DNA of 64,000 nucleotides from NCBI GenBank assembly GCA_963070105.1, contig OY718803.1:3020507-3084506 (forward strand), read 5' to 3'. Numbering within the stretch: the first letter of the stretch is position 1; every line of letters starts with the position of its first letter. The translations under genes and the position numbers were made by a program. This stretch comes from Litomosoides sigmodontis. Its lineage: Eukaryota > Nematoda > Chromadorea > Rhabditida > Onchocercidae. The notes beneath the pieces were generated by a model. It was not told where the DNA came from. It did no database searches and saw only the letters and a program-made list of their open reading frames with translations. Shown in pieces: positions 12,565 through 28,500 of this stretch.

Positions 12565-15500
12565 TTATATTTATATATTTATATGTAATGACAAACCTCA
12601 GGTACTGGAGACTGTTCATCAGTTTCTATCCCCTGTTTCTGTAACGTCGATAACACAGCATCTAATGCAGGAAATCTAGAAATTTTCACAAAATATGTAG
12701 TTTATAATTATAGAAAGGGTGGTCCATTAAATAGGTACAAATAAATGTCTTAGCTTACTGGAATAATTGAAGTACAGAGTGATGTGCAGCTGGCTGATTC
12801 AAATTAGATGGGATGTATTTCAGCCGCATAAGTACATCACCAATAACGTGATGAAGGCATGCCACTACCGAGCTCATTTGTCGTACCATACTTCCTCTAC
12901 TCTGCTGCAACGAAACTTTACAAGCATGATTAGTAACTATTCCACAGATACAACACGTCAAAAGAAATTGAAGTTGCATTAGCAACAAATTTATATTAAA
13001 TTCACTAAATAATTAAAAGCACATGTAGAGTGCAATGCATTTCACATAAAGCACATTTACTTTTCATTCTTTAAGTCATATGTCTTATCATAGTGCTATC
13101 AAGACATCATCACTAGTCGAACTTAAATCTGAAGTTTCAGACCAAAATGTTACAGGAAATAGATCTGTCAAGTATATCTATCTCACAAGAATATTAACAC
13201 AATGAAATGCTGGCAAAACTTGTCGACTCAACAAACAGAAAATGTAGAAAACTTCCGTTGATATAACAGTAATCAGTATAAAATTAAAAGAGCAAGAAGC
13301 TACGACATATATTCCTTGTGCAGAGATTACACTATTTTTTGAACACAAAAATTGTCATTCCGACCTGGACACGACAGACAACAGCCATGCATTCGGTATC
13401 GCCACGTTGATATGCCATGTCACCGAGCCTGATATTAAGCCGTTGAGCAACCGACACACCAATATCTCGATTATCAGTAACAAAAATGTATCGCGCTTCT
13501 GGCTCAAATATGATTGTTGGTTGTCGCATATGGAACAATGCCCAGCTATAAAGTAGTATGGTAGACAGTAATGTAAAGAAGACAATATATAGACAGAACA
13601 TGGAAATCAACAAAATTACAAAAACTTTTTCTTTTCAAATTTCATGATTGCTGAATATATTGATAATAAGATTTACCTACTGGCGTTCATTTCTCCATGC
13701 ATGCAAGCTAAAGACAAACTTTGACCAGATAGCTCCAATACACCGCCCACAATGGTCATCCCATCAGAACTCTTTGGCATTGGCAAAAGTTTTTGCCGCG
13801 ATTGAATATATGTTATCATATCCAGCACTGGTTGCCAATGATGATATTTGGTGAAATTGATAAAATTCTTATCGTCAAGTTTCGGAGGAGATTCATCTGC
13901 TGACACAGAGCTTCTAATACCCCAAACCATTCGACTATTCGTCAGCTGCTCCTATACCAAGTGGTACATGGTTTATCGACTAATGAATTAAGCTAACTTT
14001 CCAAAGTGTAATCAAAACATAAACTTTTCTGACTATATATGGTAAAATTTATCCTTTTTAAACAGTTAAATCACCCAACATTCTTTATATTCTCGAAAGA
14101 TGTGTAACAAAAATAGACAACTGCTGCATAGGAAAATGAGGCAAAATTTTCGAACCTTGAAGAACGATTGCAATTTTTGAGTGATTTTTATGAGGTCATC
14201 CACTGTCACTTTTGTTATAATTAGTTGTAAGTCTGACCATGAACAAGTAATGTTTACAGCTACAGAAGCTTTCACAGCCTTAAATTTTCCCAATTGATAT
14301 AATTTTTGCATATAATATTTCATTTAAAAAGATTCTAACAAAAATTTAATTAACATTAAATGCTGATAGAAAAGTTAACAAACCTCGCCTGCATCGTCAA
14401 AAAGTGACACCCACTCATCCAAAAATCTAATCGATGGTTTTTCACATTTCGCAATGAATATTGGTCTGCTCATCCATTCAATACGACTTTGAATTTCCGT
14501 TAACTCCAATTTTGCACAATTTCGAGGTGGTTTCTATGAAAATAATTGTCTTAGTTAATTATAAATAAAAACATGACATGTGTATATACAATACAAGTCG
14601 ATGAACGCTTTCTTCACACAAATAAATGAAAAGAGACAACCATTAAGGTGCTCATAATGAATAAAAGGGAAAATCTTGGAGACATACCAAAGCAGCTGTC
14701 TGATTTTTGCATGCAACGCGTAAAGATGTGATGGCAATTTCGCCTGATATTACACCACCATAAGCTGATAGTACAGCAGATTCCAAACCGAAATTAATGG
14801 AAACTGCTCGCTCTTGTTTTGAATTAAGCTAAAATATTAAATTTCTGAAAGAACTATGAAAGTCTAAAAAAGTTTATTTTGTGATCACATATAGATACAC
14901 GAATTTCCACTGATTAATCAGTGGTAAACCGTGATTTAGTTAGCATGAAATCTCATTCTTCTTTAAAAAAACTGAGGCGATACAGTTTAGTATATAATTA
15001 CTGGATAGTGTGATTGATATAAAGTGATTGGTTCCTTCTAACTTTCACAATAATATAATGCTTTTAATTAAAATATTGCCTGACAATAGCCATGCAAAAC
15101 ACCTTCGCGCAAAATCAACTTCGTATTGCCCATAGTATTAGCCATTTGCGCACTAATATTGAGCTCCTTCCATTCTACACCACATATTATAACAGCGCTC
15201 CACTCTTTTTTCTTTACGGTTTCTTGCATTGATGGAATTCTGTAATCTCCTTGAGTATACCGTAAGGTAAAATCTCATGAACATTGAAAAATATTACCAA
15301 AGAAATAAACGAAGAATAATAACGCTTTAAAACAACTGTACTTAAAAAAATCACTCTATTTTAAATCGATGAAGAACTGAGTTTCAAATAACAAAAAGAA
15401 CTGACTTATTGGAAAGTGGTTTCGATGATGAATGATTCATCTCAAATGAAGTCTCAGCATTGTAAGTTGGAGTTTTCACAGAATGACCCCCGAAAAACAA

Positions 15501-18500
15501 TCTCTGCGCAATGGTATGGCGATACCATGGTTTTGGGAAGGAAATCAATTCCGCAAGGCGTCGCATGTCATAATTGAAATTAGCTGATCCAATATTTGCA
15601 GTTAATACAAACTGTAAAAATGGAAATTTTGACCTTTCCTTATTCTTCTGCAACAGCTTCCTACTCTTGTAAATCTTTTTTCCAGTGGTTACCTGAACTT
15701 TGTTATCCGATTCCAGACGGCTGTTCTTACTTCTCGAAGCTAGGATTGATAAATGATCAAGCGTTAATAGAAGAGCATCTTGCGCTGTAGAGCGCTAAAA
15801 TTTTGCTGGTGTTATATGTTTAAACGTTGCATTACTCGGTAAAATAAAAAATCGAAAGCACTGTAATAAAATTTCACTAACAACTCCAGGTCAACTCAAA
15901 GTTACACGTACCGATAAATACCAATAATCTTGAAATTATTTATTGAAATACAAAGGTCTCGTATCTAACTGACATAATATTGCCTGCGTCCAGGACGCAA
16001 ATTCAAGGAAATCTTAGGTCCTCTCCTCAGCCCATATAACATCAGCATTCTAGGGGCGTCAAAACTTAACTGGCAAGCAGAATAAAGCAGGTAGTCCAGC
16101 GTTTAGAAATTATGTGTATTTCTTGTTCGATTGGCGAGCGACCATGACTCATACGCAATTGTTTAACTAGCAAAAAGTGATAACATTTACCTGATGCGGA
16201 CTATAAATATTCAATGAGAAGGCACTTAATGTTGCGGAAACATGTATTCCACCTCCAGCTATATCACTACTACCGGCACTAGTAGACCCTCCTTCACAAT
16301 GTGGCCTTGTTGATGCCATCAATGTAAGTGATGGAAGCTTTAGCAAACAATCAGCTGCAGCTGTACGCTTAAATATATTAAATAAAATGCATAAATTTAT
16401 TTCATTATCCACTTTTCTGCCAACACTTAACCACTTCATTGACAGATATAATCATTTGTTTATTGTTTATTGTTATTTGATTTACGGTTCAACTGAATTG
16501 TTAACAGCATGGCAAATAGACGGACATCATTTGAGAATGCATTTCAGACTTAACTGCCCAGCAAGTTCCAAAAATCAAAGACAATAGGTTGGTTACCTGC
16601 TGTTGACCTTCAAATCGAATTGTGGAAGACTGCACTGTCAAATGGAATAAAACATCAAGCGGTATTACAGAGGTATCCATATCGACAATAGATACATCAG
16701 AATCATTCATTTCATTTAGATCCATGTTTGAGAGCTAAATTTTCATGAAAAGCTAGATGCTCACTGAATGAATTTATGAGATATGAAACCTTGAAACTGA
16801 ACAACTTTTGATTGAGATAATAGTGAAAATATAAGGAAATAAAGAAGGAGAGAATAAAGAAAAATTTCAAATTTTAACATCTTATATTTAACGACTTACA
16901 TATAACGATGAATTTACATTATTTTCAGGAATTGTTGAAAATACTTGCTCCAGGAAATCAGCGAGATGTGGCGTTATTAACGACTCCTGCGGCATGCTTG
17001 CCAACTCCACTGCAAGGTAAAAAGCTGGTCTGCGCCACTGGCTGAAAAAATATGCTTGGGAGAGATTAGACCTTACTGTCATGTTTATACTTAAGTCACC
17101 GATTAAATCTAATTTCCTGTCAAGTTTTCAGTTTCAAGTCTTATAATAACATGTTTCTTCTCTAAAGTTGATGTTACAGTTAACCTGGATCGCCCAAACT
17201 TATGCGAAAACGTAGTTTGAAGATGACGTGGAATTTGCTTGTGCATTTGACCTGTATCAAGCGATGTATAATAAGCTCTGACGTCAACACTAAAAAAGAG
17301 ATAAATGATTAATAACCAAAAGCCAAACTTATCCAACATGCCAAACCACAACTTTCAAAACTCAATGAAAACTTATCCTAAAAGAATTTAACCTTGGAAT
17401 TGCAAATTTTGTAACTGCTATAGATTCATTTGTTTGCGCCATTTTTGACTTAAGATCTCGTACAGAAGGACGTTTCGATAGAAGACCAGTACTTTCCTCT
17501 TTACCCAGCGCTCGTAAGGTGCATAAACCAGACTCGATACTTACCTGAAATTATCTTCAATGATTAAGTACAAGTCGAATTAAGTTTAGAAAGAGCTCAT
17601 GTTTTCTCAAAAATGTTTTTTGAAGTGTGAGACTTCACTTTCAAGACGTTAATAATGGTGATTAGAAACATATGAAACTTCACCTGTACATCAATATTCA
17701 TATCCACCGAACTTGCCATGGCATTACTCTCTGATGAACGTCCGCTTACCAATCCTCTCTCCGAACTTTTATGTAATCCACTGAATTGTAAACCCAGCGA
17801 CTCATTTTTCTTCGCTAAAGCGGAGGACACCTGTGATGGACCGTCCGACTGTTCAGACGATAATATGTTTACCACCTGATTTGCTTCATGAGTTCCGGCA
17901 GGCTAAAATTATTTTTCAAATAATAGTCAGAAAAAACAAACAAAATTTATAGCTTTTCCGCCTGTCTAATTCATTTTGAACTTTAGAAAATTGACACATC
18001 AAACATCTAAAAAGTAAAAAAAATTAGAACACACCATGTGTATTTCGGATCAATAATCCACAAAATAATGGAAGCATAAAATCTAGTTTTGGAACAAAAA
18101 AATGAACATGTGCAAAAGCAACCTTTTTCGGTTCCATTAACTTCTTTCGTTGGCGAACAGCATTACGTTTTAATTTTCCAATTATGGAATTTCGAAATTG
18201 CTTAAACCGAGCTGATTCCAATTTACGTAATGTTCTTCTTTCCTTTTCAATAGATGGTTCCGATGCTCCACACTGCATCAAGTCAGTGACTAAAACTGAC
18301 TGTTCATGCATCTATAAATTCTCACTTTCAGTTGGCTCAAATTTAAGGGTGAAAAGAAGCAAAAAATCAAATTTCAGCCAAGATTGCAAAAATAATTCTT
18401 AGTAGCATTATTGTCCCTTTCGAAAACCGATATTTGCATTTGTTCTAACGTTACTGACTTAAAAGCATATAAGTCATGAACCTACTTTTCGCTCCAGCCA

Positions 18501-21500
18501 TCGAATTCGTTCTTCGGGTTGCGCAAGATTTCCAAGCTCACCGGTCGCATCGATCTCAGCATCTTGTTCATCTTCATCATCGTAGATAACCGATGATTCA
18601 TTTGCCAATTCTCCCCAATCTTCCTCACCAATGTCGGATGTAAGAGATGAGAAAGTGCTTATTAGAAGCGATGTATGCTTGCCGATGCGCTAAAAGAAGG
18701 CTACAGTCATAAATATTCTATTCATGCAAAAATTTTATCTGCAACTTCTTTATTCACTTCCAGAGTTCCATTTCTCAAAAATCATAGTATTAAAACCAAT
18801 TCATTAAAACAAACAATATCCAGCTTACTTGATCAAGATCTATAACCATTCCACACATTTGCCATTTTATTGACAAAGTCCACTTGGCATTTTCAGATGA
18901 ATCCGAAGCAGCAGCTGCACGAGAAACAAGCTGATAAGTACCTTGTGGAAAATAGAAATAATTTGAGCGTGACGGATCGCCAGGTTCTTTCTCGATCCAA
19001 GCATCATTCAGAGCCTATAAAATTCGATTCCTTTTTCACACTGCAACACAGTTCTTCCACAACGGGTGTTAAGTGGTACGATTCCTCGATATTTAGAATA
19101 TTAATACTAGTGAAAAGATGTGGAAGTCATAACAATCTCACTACTTTTTAAATTTAAAAATTTTACTACTCCTCTCCAGGTTTAAGAAGTAGTAAAATTT
19201 CAAGGATTGCATGACTACGCTGAATCCAAATTCAACATATTTTCATCAAGTACGAGCATTTGGTAACAACCTGATCATCGAAATTGTCAATAAATTTGAC
19301 TTTAAATTTATGAAACGTTGCTTGGCATGCCAATTCTTTTTTCACGCAAACGGTGATATCCGTACTTTGCAACGATATAAGCAATGCAGAGAGATTCTCG
19401 CTCAAATCTGCACTATATAACGGCATACAAACATAGATACCATTAGTCACCTTCAGTGACAAATTTACATTCACTCCCGTTTCTGCATTCTGCAACTATG
19501 TTAAAAAGTTTGTAGTGCAAAATTCGCACTATTTACTCCAAATTGCTTGAGCTAGAGCAAAGAATTAAATTCAGTAATTTGATTAGACAAGGGTTTTATG
19601 TGGTAATTAACACTTACTATACCAATGAACTGGCAAATATCATAATAAAATATTCGACCTGTCAATTTCACATATGTAGAATTTTCTAAGTGATGTATCA
19701 ATTACAAAAGTTGACCACTAATGACTGTGCGACATTGTAGAAGAAATAAATTTACCCTCACCTACTGGAAAGGATGAGATATTCACTAAACACAAATAGA
19801 ATTGAAACAGACACTATAATCACAAAACATGAAGTCAGTTGGAAGTGCATTATTGTTTTGATTAACCAACTAATAATTCCAGAATGTACCAACAACAGCA
19901 ACAAATTATTCATTCACTTTTTTACATTAAATTTCAGAATTTATCCCCTTTTCTGTGAAACAAAAAGGACTTACTAGAGGTGTTGATATATGAGCAGACA
20001 TTAAGGGTACTCGTCGCGCTGATTTTAACATCTTCTTTCGTTCTTCATGCCAAAAGTCGTATGTATTTTTGTAATTTAGCCACAATAAGATTGCCTAAAA
20101 TAGGACAATGATATAACGGCACAGTAATAAGGCAGAGGAAGAAAAAATTTCTGTACGCATAAGTTAAGATAGATTTAAAAAAAATGTTAAAGAAGGTAAT
20201 TATTTCACAAAAGAACTCACTTTGTCGATTGCCGACGATTTAATGAGAAAAATTGGACGATTTACCGTAACAACGTAACTATATGCAGATGGCACGCTGC
20301 TACTGTTTTTATTTTGTAAAGTTATCTAAATTTTAATAAAATTTCAAAAATTCAATTTTCAAAAATGTGTTCTTTTACTTATTTGAAAGGCACATAATGT
20401 GTTTAAACCTTCGGATCCAAAGAAATTCCTTAAGAAAGTGAAATCGACCTAGTCGATAAACTATAGATCTGATAAGAATTCCTGAGCACAGTCTTGTCAG
20501 ACTTAAATATATATATCAAACCGCTGCTATTCCAGCGTCATGGCATGCTTTCCAACCTTATTTTTCGCAAGCAAAATTTTATATATTTTGAACTTGAAAT
20601 GTGATGCAAAAAGAAACTTTACCTGCGTCATAAATGTTGCAAATTCTTGTAGCTCAGTTTCAATTTCTTCAAACATTGCAGTTTTAACCAAAAGACCAAG
20701 TTTAGCACTCACGCCAATTACCGCTTTCCCATACAGCCTTTTCTGAATATTCACTCATATTAAAGGAGAAATTTTAGTAAATTTATAGCTTTCCACTGAT
20801 AACTTGAAAAAAATTTCAAAAGAATTAATTTCTCCCCATCGCTGTTTAACTACTCCTTCAGCTTTATAGTTGAAATTTACCGTTTCTGACTTCGCTCTTT
20901 TTTGTGTCCAGCGATTCGTTAAAGTAGCTGTGATATTGTCGAATGTTAATCGAACAGCAATTGAAGTTGGTGTGCTCGCAGTAAGCTGAAGCCAGGGGGC
21001 TGTCTCGCCTCGCAGCTAAAATTAAATAAAACATAAATTCCTTTGCTCAATTATTCATATTATTCCAAAAACAAAAGACAAAAAACAAAATATATGTATA
21101 TTGGGCATTTGGCCAGAGAAAATCTCGTAAGAACAATGAAAAAGGAAGAGCAGGAACATGCTTCAGCAACTCGTAGAGAAGAAAACTAAGACCAAACGTC
21201 CTGGCACAGATTAAATGAAAAGTCTGAATAAGAACTATCATAAAGATGAGAAAAGGTTGACATTCCTTTCAGATTCAGTTTTTAATCTAGATCAGAACTC
21301 TCAAAAAAGATGAGGTAATGTTTGTTATTTCCAAGATTCATTGATTTAGTTCATGCTAAACTTAAGCAAAAGCGGTTTTAACTCAGAAATACATTATACA
21401 CTTAAACGATAGATAATAAAAAGTATGAAAAAACATTGATCAAAATTAACTGTAATAGTGAATAAGAATGGGTCCTGAGAAGGAAGTTGCTCGGATGGTA

Positions 21501-24500
21501 CTGGTGGACGGATTGTTCGGTCGCCAATGATTCTATTAATCAACGACGTCAATTCAGTACGGAAACATTGTTCCGCAAAAAGAATTTGATTGAGCAAATC
21601 TGTGGTGAATACATGCTCTAATTTACCTAAAATTTGGAATAAAACAGTAATGAAAGTGTTTATAAATTTTTTAATAGAAGACAGATTCACTGACAATAAA
21701 AAAAAAAGGGGAAAAATAAACGAAGTTTTAATTAGTGGTAATATTGCTGCTTACAAAAATTTCGGTGTTTCGATTAAATTTCATTAGTAAGAGTTACCGA
21801 CTGTCAAGACTATATCGATGTATCCCCCCTCTCTGAATAGCAAATTCTCGTCTCTCATTTCATCTATATATTCAACTTTCTCCTGCATGCGATATGCACC
21901 GTCAGCAGAAATGTGAGGTAGTACTAGTGTAAAGGTATCCGAATTCAATGAAGACGTTCGTTTTTCATCATTGGGTGCAACTACAGTGAAATGAACGACA
22001 TGGCTTTTAATTCGACCAGTGAATTTGGATGCGGATCCTCTGCAATTCAGTAAAATCACCGAAAATTTTTGCTACTTAAGTTTAGAATTTAACATTCCAA
22101 AATCTGAGCATTATCTATCAATGGAAAAAAAACAAACGTATTCCCACAACTCTCAGCTTGATCAAGTCGATACTTGACTTTCAATGAGGGCAATAACTGA
22201 GCAGACAATTCAATGCTGCTGATTAGGATTTCAAAATTCACAACCGCTACACCCTGTCGTTGTTGCAAATGAGCTGAATATTCACCAACAGGCTGAAATC
22301 ACTCTTAAATTTCAAGTTCAAAAAAGGGAAAAATGGACTGTGATGTATCTACACTTAGCACATTTTGATTAATGCCCAGATAATGAGCAGTAGTGAACAA
22401 ATATATGATATTTGAGAACCTATAATAAACATTCATACCGTTGGAAAGTTGTACTCTAGACGAGTTATCTGTTCATTCAACTGAGAAACATTTCTCAGAA
22501 CTACTTCATGAAGATTTTGAGCATGAACAGGCGTATCACCTTCAACATCACCAATCAACACTTTGATACTACTTCTCACTGATCCTTTAATACACTTTTC
22601 CCTGCAATTTAATTCGGTTAACCACTTGTCGAAATTTTAGTCTTTCTAAGAATGAATCTAAAAAATATAAGTAACCTCTCAAATTTCAGCGAGCTTGTCT
22701 TCACCAAAAAGCTAACTATATGTTTCGCATCATGACCCATTACAAATTCGGATAAAATCAGATTAGCACGTTGAATAGATGCATTCAATTCATCCATTAT
22801 CTTATTGTCTGCTATTTTATCACGTCGATTTATATGTTCAAGCTGAAATGTGTCTAACTTTTCTGTGTTTCTAAAATTTTGCATGAAACCAAATGGCATT
22901 TCATAATGTTCCTCACTTTTATAATCTTTGTATTTTAAAACCAACCCGTGTCCTCTTCAATGTTGCTGAAATGTATAAGTGGGTAAGTGTCATTTCAAGA
23001 ACGGCAACTTTAATATCCATATTGCCATCTACTTTCATTTCTAACACTTCATCATTGAATTGCATTGCGCCAGTTCGAGAACTGAAATTTTATAAAAAAG
23101 GGATCAAAATCAGCTTTAATAAATAAGTGAATTCAAATAAATTTATAACACTACAAGATAAAGACATACCCTAAATAATCTTGTAGTTTATCGACCACAT
23201 TATGCAACCAATATGTTGAACTAGTAAGATCACACTCGGGAGTTGCAAGATTTGAAGATTTTGAAATGCACATTACTTCTTCTGGTGTTTTACATGTTCT
23301 GGCCAACTTCAAATGTGCGAAAGCCGACGTACAGGAGCGAGTCACACGTGAAAGATCATTGAAAAGAGACACTGCCACAAACGGAAATACAGTACGAATG
23401 TTTTGTACAGATGAATTATACGACAGACATATGGAAATCCTGAATATTGGAAATTTATTTTATTTACTAAGTGAACTTGAATAATGTGAAACCAAAAATT
23501 CATTAAAAAAACAATGTGGCATTAAAAAAATTTCTTTGTCCACGAAGAATATCAATATTTTAAATTATTAAGTAGCAAAAATGAGTTGAAAGAAACTTAT
23601 TTTTTAACCCATGTACAAAAATTTACATTGCAAAATAAACAATAAAAATTTGTCTCTTGCTCCAGAAGAGAAATTCACATACCTTATCGGTTGAAGTTTA
23701 AGTTCATCAAAGCACGGTTCTGTATGAACCTGTCCGACCATATTAAGTGAATCCAGATGCAATAGGTGGTGTCTACTTGTTGACAAGTAATTGACACTTG
23801 AGGCAGAAATCATTTTTGGTTCCAATATGTCAATCTGAAACAGCACACAATACATCCCTGCAGACTTTGATTTAGTCTTCAGCAACTGTTGTTCTCAACT
23901 TCACAGTTATATTCAGTATTTTTACTCTGACCTGGAATTTTTTCTGGAATTATACCTTTTAATTTGTCACTTCAGCATAAATCTCTCATTTAAGTGCATA
24001 ACTGTAACTGCTTGTTCTGGACTTGTAAAATTAATTAGCAGATAGATAAATCATTCAATTCCTCATACTTCGATAAATATCATTTAAGTTAAAAATTCAT
24101 CATTAGCTAGCCACAGTGGGGAAGAGAAGCACTAATGTGACATTTTTATCACGTTATATTGAAATATCTTTAAACTTTCCTGCAATTTAGACATATAATT
24201 ACAAGACACTATATAAATACAGTTTCAAAACAGACAGGTGAAACAAAACAGACATTTTCATCAATGTTTCTAACCAGCTAATTTCATAAAATGCGAGGTA
24301 TGAATCATGTATTCCATTGGTTGTTCAAAAAAGTTTTTAATATGTACCTTTAAAGACACTAATTCAACCAAAAATTTTGCATCAGTGTTAGCAATTGGTA
24401 ACATAATATTTGCTTTAGAAGACTCGAGTCCACGTGCCTAAAATATAATAACTTAATACATGCAAACAGATCAACTGTAATTAACCGTAGAATTACGGTT

Positions 24501-25522
24501 AATTACAGTTAAACTGCTCTACTAAAATGAAGATTACTGCAGAGTTCGTTCTCGCTGCTGATAAAAAAGAAAAATAAAGTGAATCAATCCACTTCAAAAT
24601 GTCAATATTATTTCTGTTAATGCAGCGCTAACTGACTCCGAACCATAATGCATAATTCTCGGGGTCAATATTTACTATTTAGAAATTTAATTTAACAGTT
24701 AAAGACTATGAATTACCGGAATGCATAACTCTGAAAATTTTCATTATCATTTCCTTGTAAAACAATGCCTACCCCAAGCTTCTTCGACCGACAATTTACC
24801 TTATAAAAACTCCAGAAGAAAGCAGATAAAACAATTTCCATGGCGTTTATTGGTGCATCATCCAGGATCTTCGTAGTAGTTCTATTCCGCGTTGCTGCTT
24901 CTTTATGTTCAAGATGCTTAGCCAAAACCCAGTAATATAAGTCCACTGAAGCATATCTTTTTACTTCATCTAACCAGTTCTATAGCTCTAATTAAATTAG
25001 GTGGAACAGTAACGGCTATAATCCTCAAATGTTACACTTGTTTATTATCTTATATAAAATGGGCAAATTATGGATAAGAAATAATAAATTAGAAATGGAA
25101 ATAAAATATTTTTGTCTGGCATCGTAATTTTTGAATCGGTAAAAGTGATGCAAAAAACAACATACGCTGACGAGATTCAGCAGTTGAGCGAGCACTGCTG
25201 TTGCAATCATTTTTATCAGTAGAGCTACACATTTGGTTTGGATCAACGGTTATGCGAACTTCGTGTGGACTTGTTGGACTTTTTAGATGATGTTTAAGAT
25301 ACTTGTGCGCCAATTCGACATCTGCGATCTGCAGTTAACAAACCTCACAAATCAATAGCACCATTGTTTATATAAAAATCAGATCAGAACCACTTTTGGT
25401 ATGATATCATGAATTAATACCAATATATTCAATAAATCCCGTGCCAATCGTCGAACCTCCGGTTCATTTGGTTAGACGTTGACACACTACTTGGCATCTG
25501 TTGATAATCTTGACATATCATC

Positions 25523-25598
<76 letters not shown>

Positions 25599-28500
25599 CA
25601 TATAGAAAAATTCTTACCTTCACCTGTGAACAAATAATTGTTTGCCAGTGACTGAGTAAAGCTACTAATGCTTGTTTTCTTCGTGTTTCGTTCAAATAAT
25701 ATCTCATTTCCGAATAATCCATATGTTGCCAGTAATCGCTGAGATCTTCCTGAGCAGCATAACGTAGCAAAATTGTTGCTAACATACAACTGGGACATGA
25801 AGATGCAGGCCTATTATATAACTGCACATCCGAAAAACAGCTTTTTTCGAATACGAATAACTAAAATACAATTATTACAAGACTATTAAGGCGTGCTAAA
25901 CTGTATATTGTGCTATGATGTAATTAGCGACCTAAGAATGTGTAGTAAAAAACCATGAGACTGAAAACAGTAAAGAAACAAAATGAAGATTCCATATTTT
26001 TAGCGCAGAAACTGCACACCTGGCCGTTACTGCAATCCATTACTTCCCATAGTAATCTTATTAAAGCAAAATCAATCCATTCATCCACTGCTGCTATATT
26101 TTTTGTCAAACTTTCGCTTAAGCGATCAATAGCATATATCCAGGAGGTTATACAAGGAGCAAACACATCAAAAAATGGCCACTCCATGCTTTAAAACAAT
26201 GAGAAGCTAAGAATCACAAGCTAAAATAGCTTTTTACAAATGAAGCTGCCATGAAAGTCGTTAGAAAAGGAAATTTTTAAATATGGAAAAATTTTTTTTG
26301 GTGTGAAAAAACTTTGTGCGGTAAAAAAAAAACATATGATAAAGCTAAACCTGGTTGCCTGCCCAATTGGTTTACATAAACCGATTGTTAGTCCACAAGG
26401 TCCAATCAACAAAGACAGTTGGTCCTGTGCACCTGATGAGTGTAGCATACTATTCATTCCATTGTTATTTACACTTAACGTAATATCAGGAAGCTCACCA
26501 TCTGTAAGGAGGAGTATTGTCTGTTAAACCTAATAAACCTCTAACGTAAAAATAAACCGTTTGTGTGTAAATAAAGTGGAATAAAACCATCACCATATGT
26601 TACTGATTAAACGACAACTACGAGCAACGATACACTAAGTTGCTACTGGTAGAACAAATAATCGATTAATGAATTACACTTTTAACCAACCTATAACAAC
26701 CCTTAGATCATATCCACCAAAACGATTGCTTAAATTAAGCTGGTTCCAATTTGTAGAATATTTGAGAGAAAAGGACTTATTATAGGCGAAATCTAATTTC
26801 CATGATTCAACCAACTGAAGGAACTGTGCATGGCCTTTCAAGGTAATTTCCATTCCCGGAAAATTTTTCGTCTGAAAAAAAATATAAGGAGAGTGTAGCT
26901 ATGAAAACCCTTAATTTTCGTCATTTACATTAAACCATGCATTGCTACTGCAGGCTTAATGAAGTTATACTGAAATCCCGGAATCTGAAGAAAAGCATTT
27001 ACTCTGTGAGAGTTATTGTTCGGAAGGTATAAAGTAGTCTTATGAAAGAGCAATAGAACAACACTGTTTCGAGCTAGGCGAGATACAGAATCCTCAAGTG
27101 ATGCCGCATGAATAGTTTTTTCAATCATTCCACATTGGAAGAAAACGACATTGATGTCGGGAAACGTAATACTGCCTTGCAAACGCGAGTGACCTTTTTT
27201 ATTACCTGAAAGCAGTGGACGATAAATATATATATATATATGCACCGCATATTTTTTTATAGCACACCAAGCCACTTTTCAAACGAATAACAGTTGATCT
27301 TAAATTAATTAACTTAGTTATACACCACAATTTCTAATATTCAAGAATGCATATACTTGCAATTAAAACCAAAGTAAAGCCCGCTGCACCAAATAATAGG
27401 CCCTTCATCTAAGACCTACATTAATGCAATGCACATTAAACCTTGGAACATACATCGATATTTTCTAAAAAAAGAAATAGTTACATAACAGTTAATTAAT
27501 TCAACATAAATAACGAACTTAATCCTTTAATTATATCATTTGTAAGAGGTTGGGAGTGGTGTCGGAATGAACACAATGTGTAAAGATGTTGGACTATGAA
27601 AACAGGATTAACAAGCATGAATCCAGCAGAAATCTGCTCCATAATACGTTGTGTTACTTCTAAAGCCAGCGGTGTTATGAAAACCTAAAATTATCGACTT
27701 ATAAAGAATATAGAGATATCAATATAACGTTCTTGATGTTAATGATATGCATTTTGCCAGCGAAGTCCTCATTTTAGACTTATTCAATCTCGTTGTACTA
27801 AAAGATTTTCATTTTCGAATATATATGTCAGTTTTCGAATTATTACTAGACCAAACTGGCAATGAGTTAATGGTTGTAAATGTATATACTAGATAGAAAA
27901 GAGTCTTCCTTTATCTACAATAATTGTTTTACTATGTTTTCACATTCCTTCTTAGAATCTAAGCTAGTCAGGTAGATTTTATAATTCTCAATAGCTGGAA
28001 AAAGAAGTTACATTAATTATTCATGTTCACCCACTTATACGTTTCTACCACCATTTCTTTTAATTAACTGCTACATTTGGACATGGGTTATTTGAAAAAA
28101 TCGGAAGAATCGGTGAATAGCTAAAACAACAACTTGTTCTAGGTAGGTGGTGATAATTATCACGCAATATCTCGCCTAACTTCTAATCTGAGAAGAGAAA
28201 TGCTTGATAACTTACGTGCAATTGACTACCTAAAGTGCCATTTATTTTCATCGTATGTTGGTCAGAAGTATCGGCATCATTAGATGATTCAGCAGTACTA
28301 ACACTTTTTTTTGTGGCTACTTTCTGTTTTTCTTCTTGCTTTGTAAGTGTAAGTTCATTAATTCCTGATGTCATCTTAAAAATTTTTAATTTAACTTCTA
28401 ACTTCTAGAAAATATATGTGAATGAAAACGTGGTAATTTTTGTAAGAAAGCAAAACTAATCACATTAAAAATCAAATATGATGACGTTTTCTAAATATTT

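Noticed and set aside
12508..12585. AT palindrome as a transposon terminal repeat
   Set aside because: It is a simple AT microsatellite without a partner copy or target duplication.
25429..25827. Two overlapping minus ORFs with long Tyr-Ile runs
   Set aside because: They read through an intronic AT microsatellite. Only the part upstream of the repeat (CMLATILLRYAAQEDLSDYW) is real lpd-3 exon.
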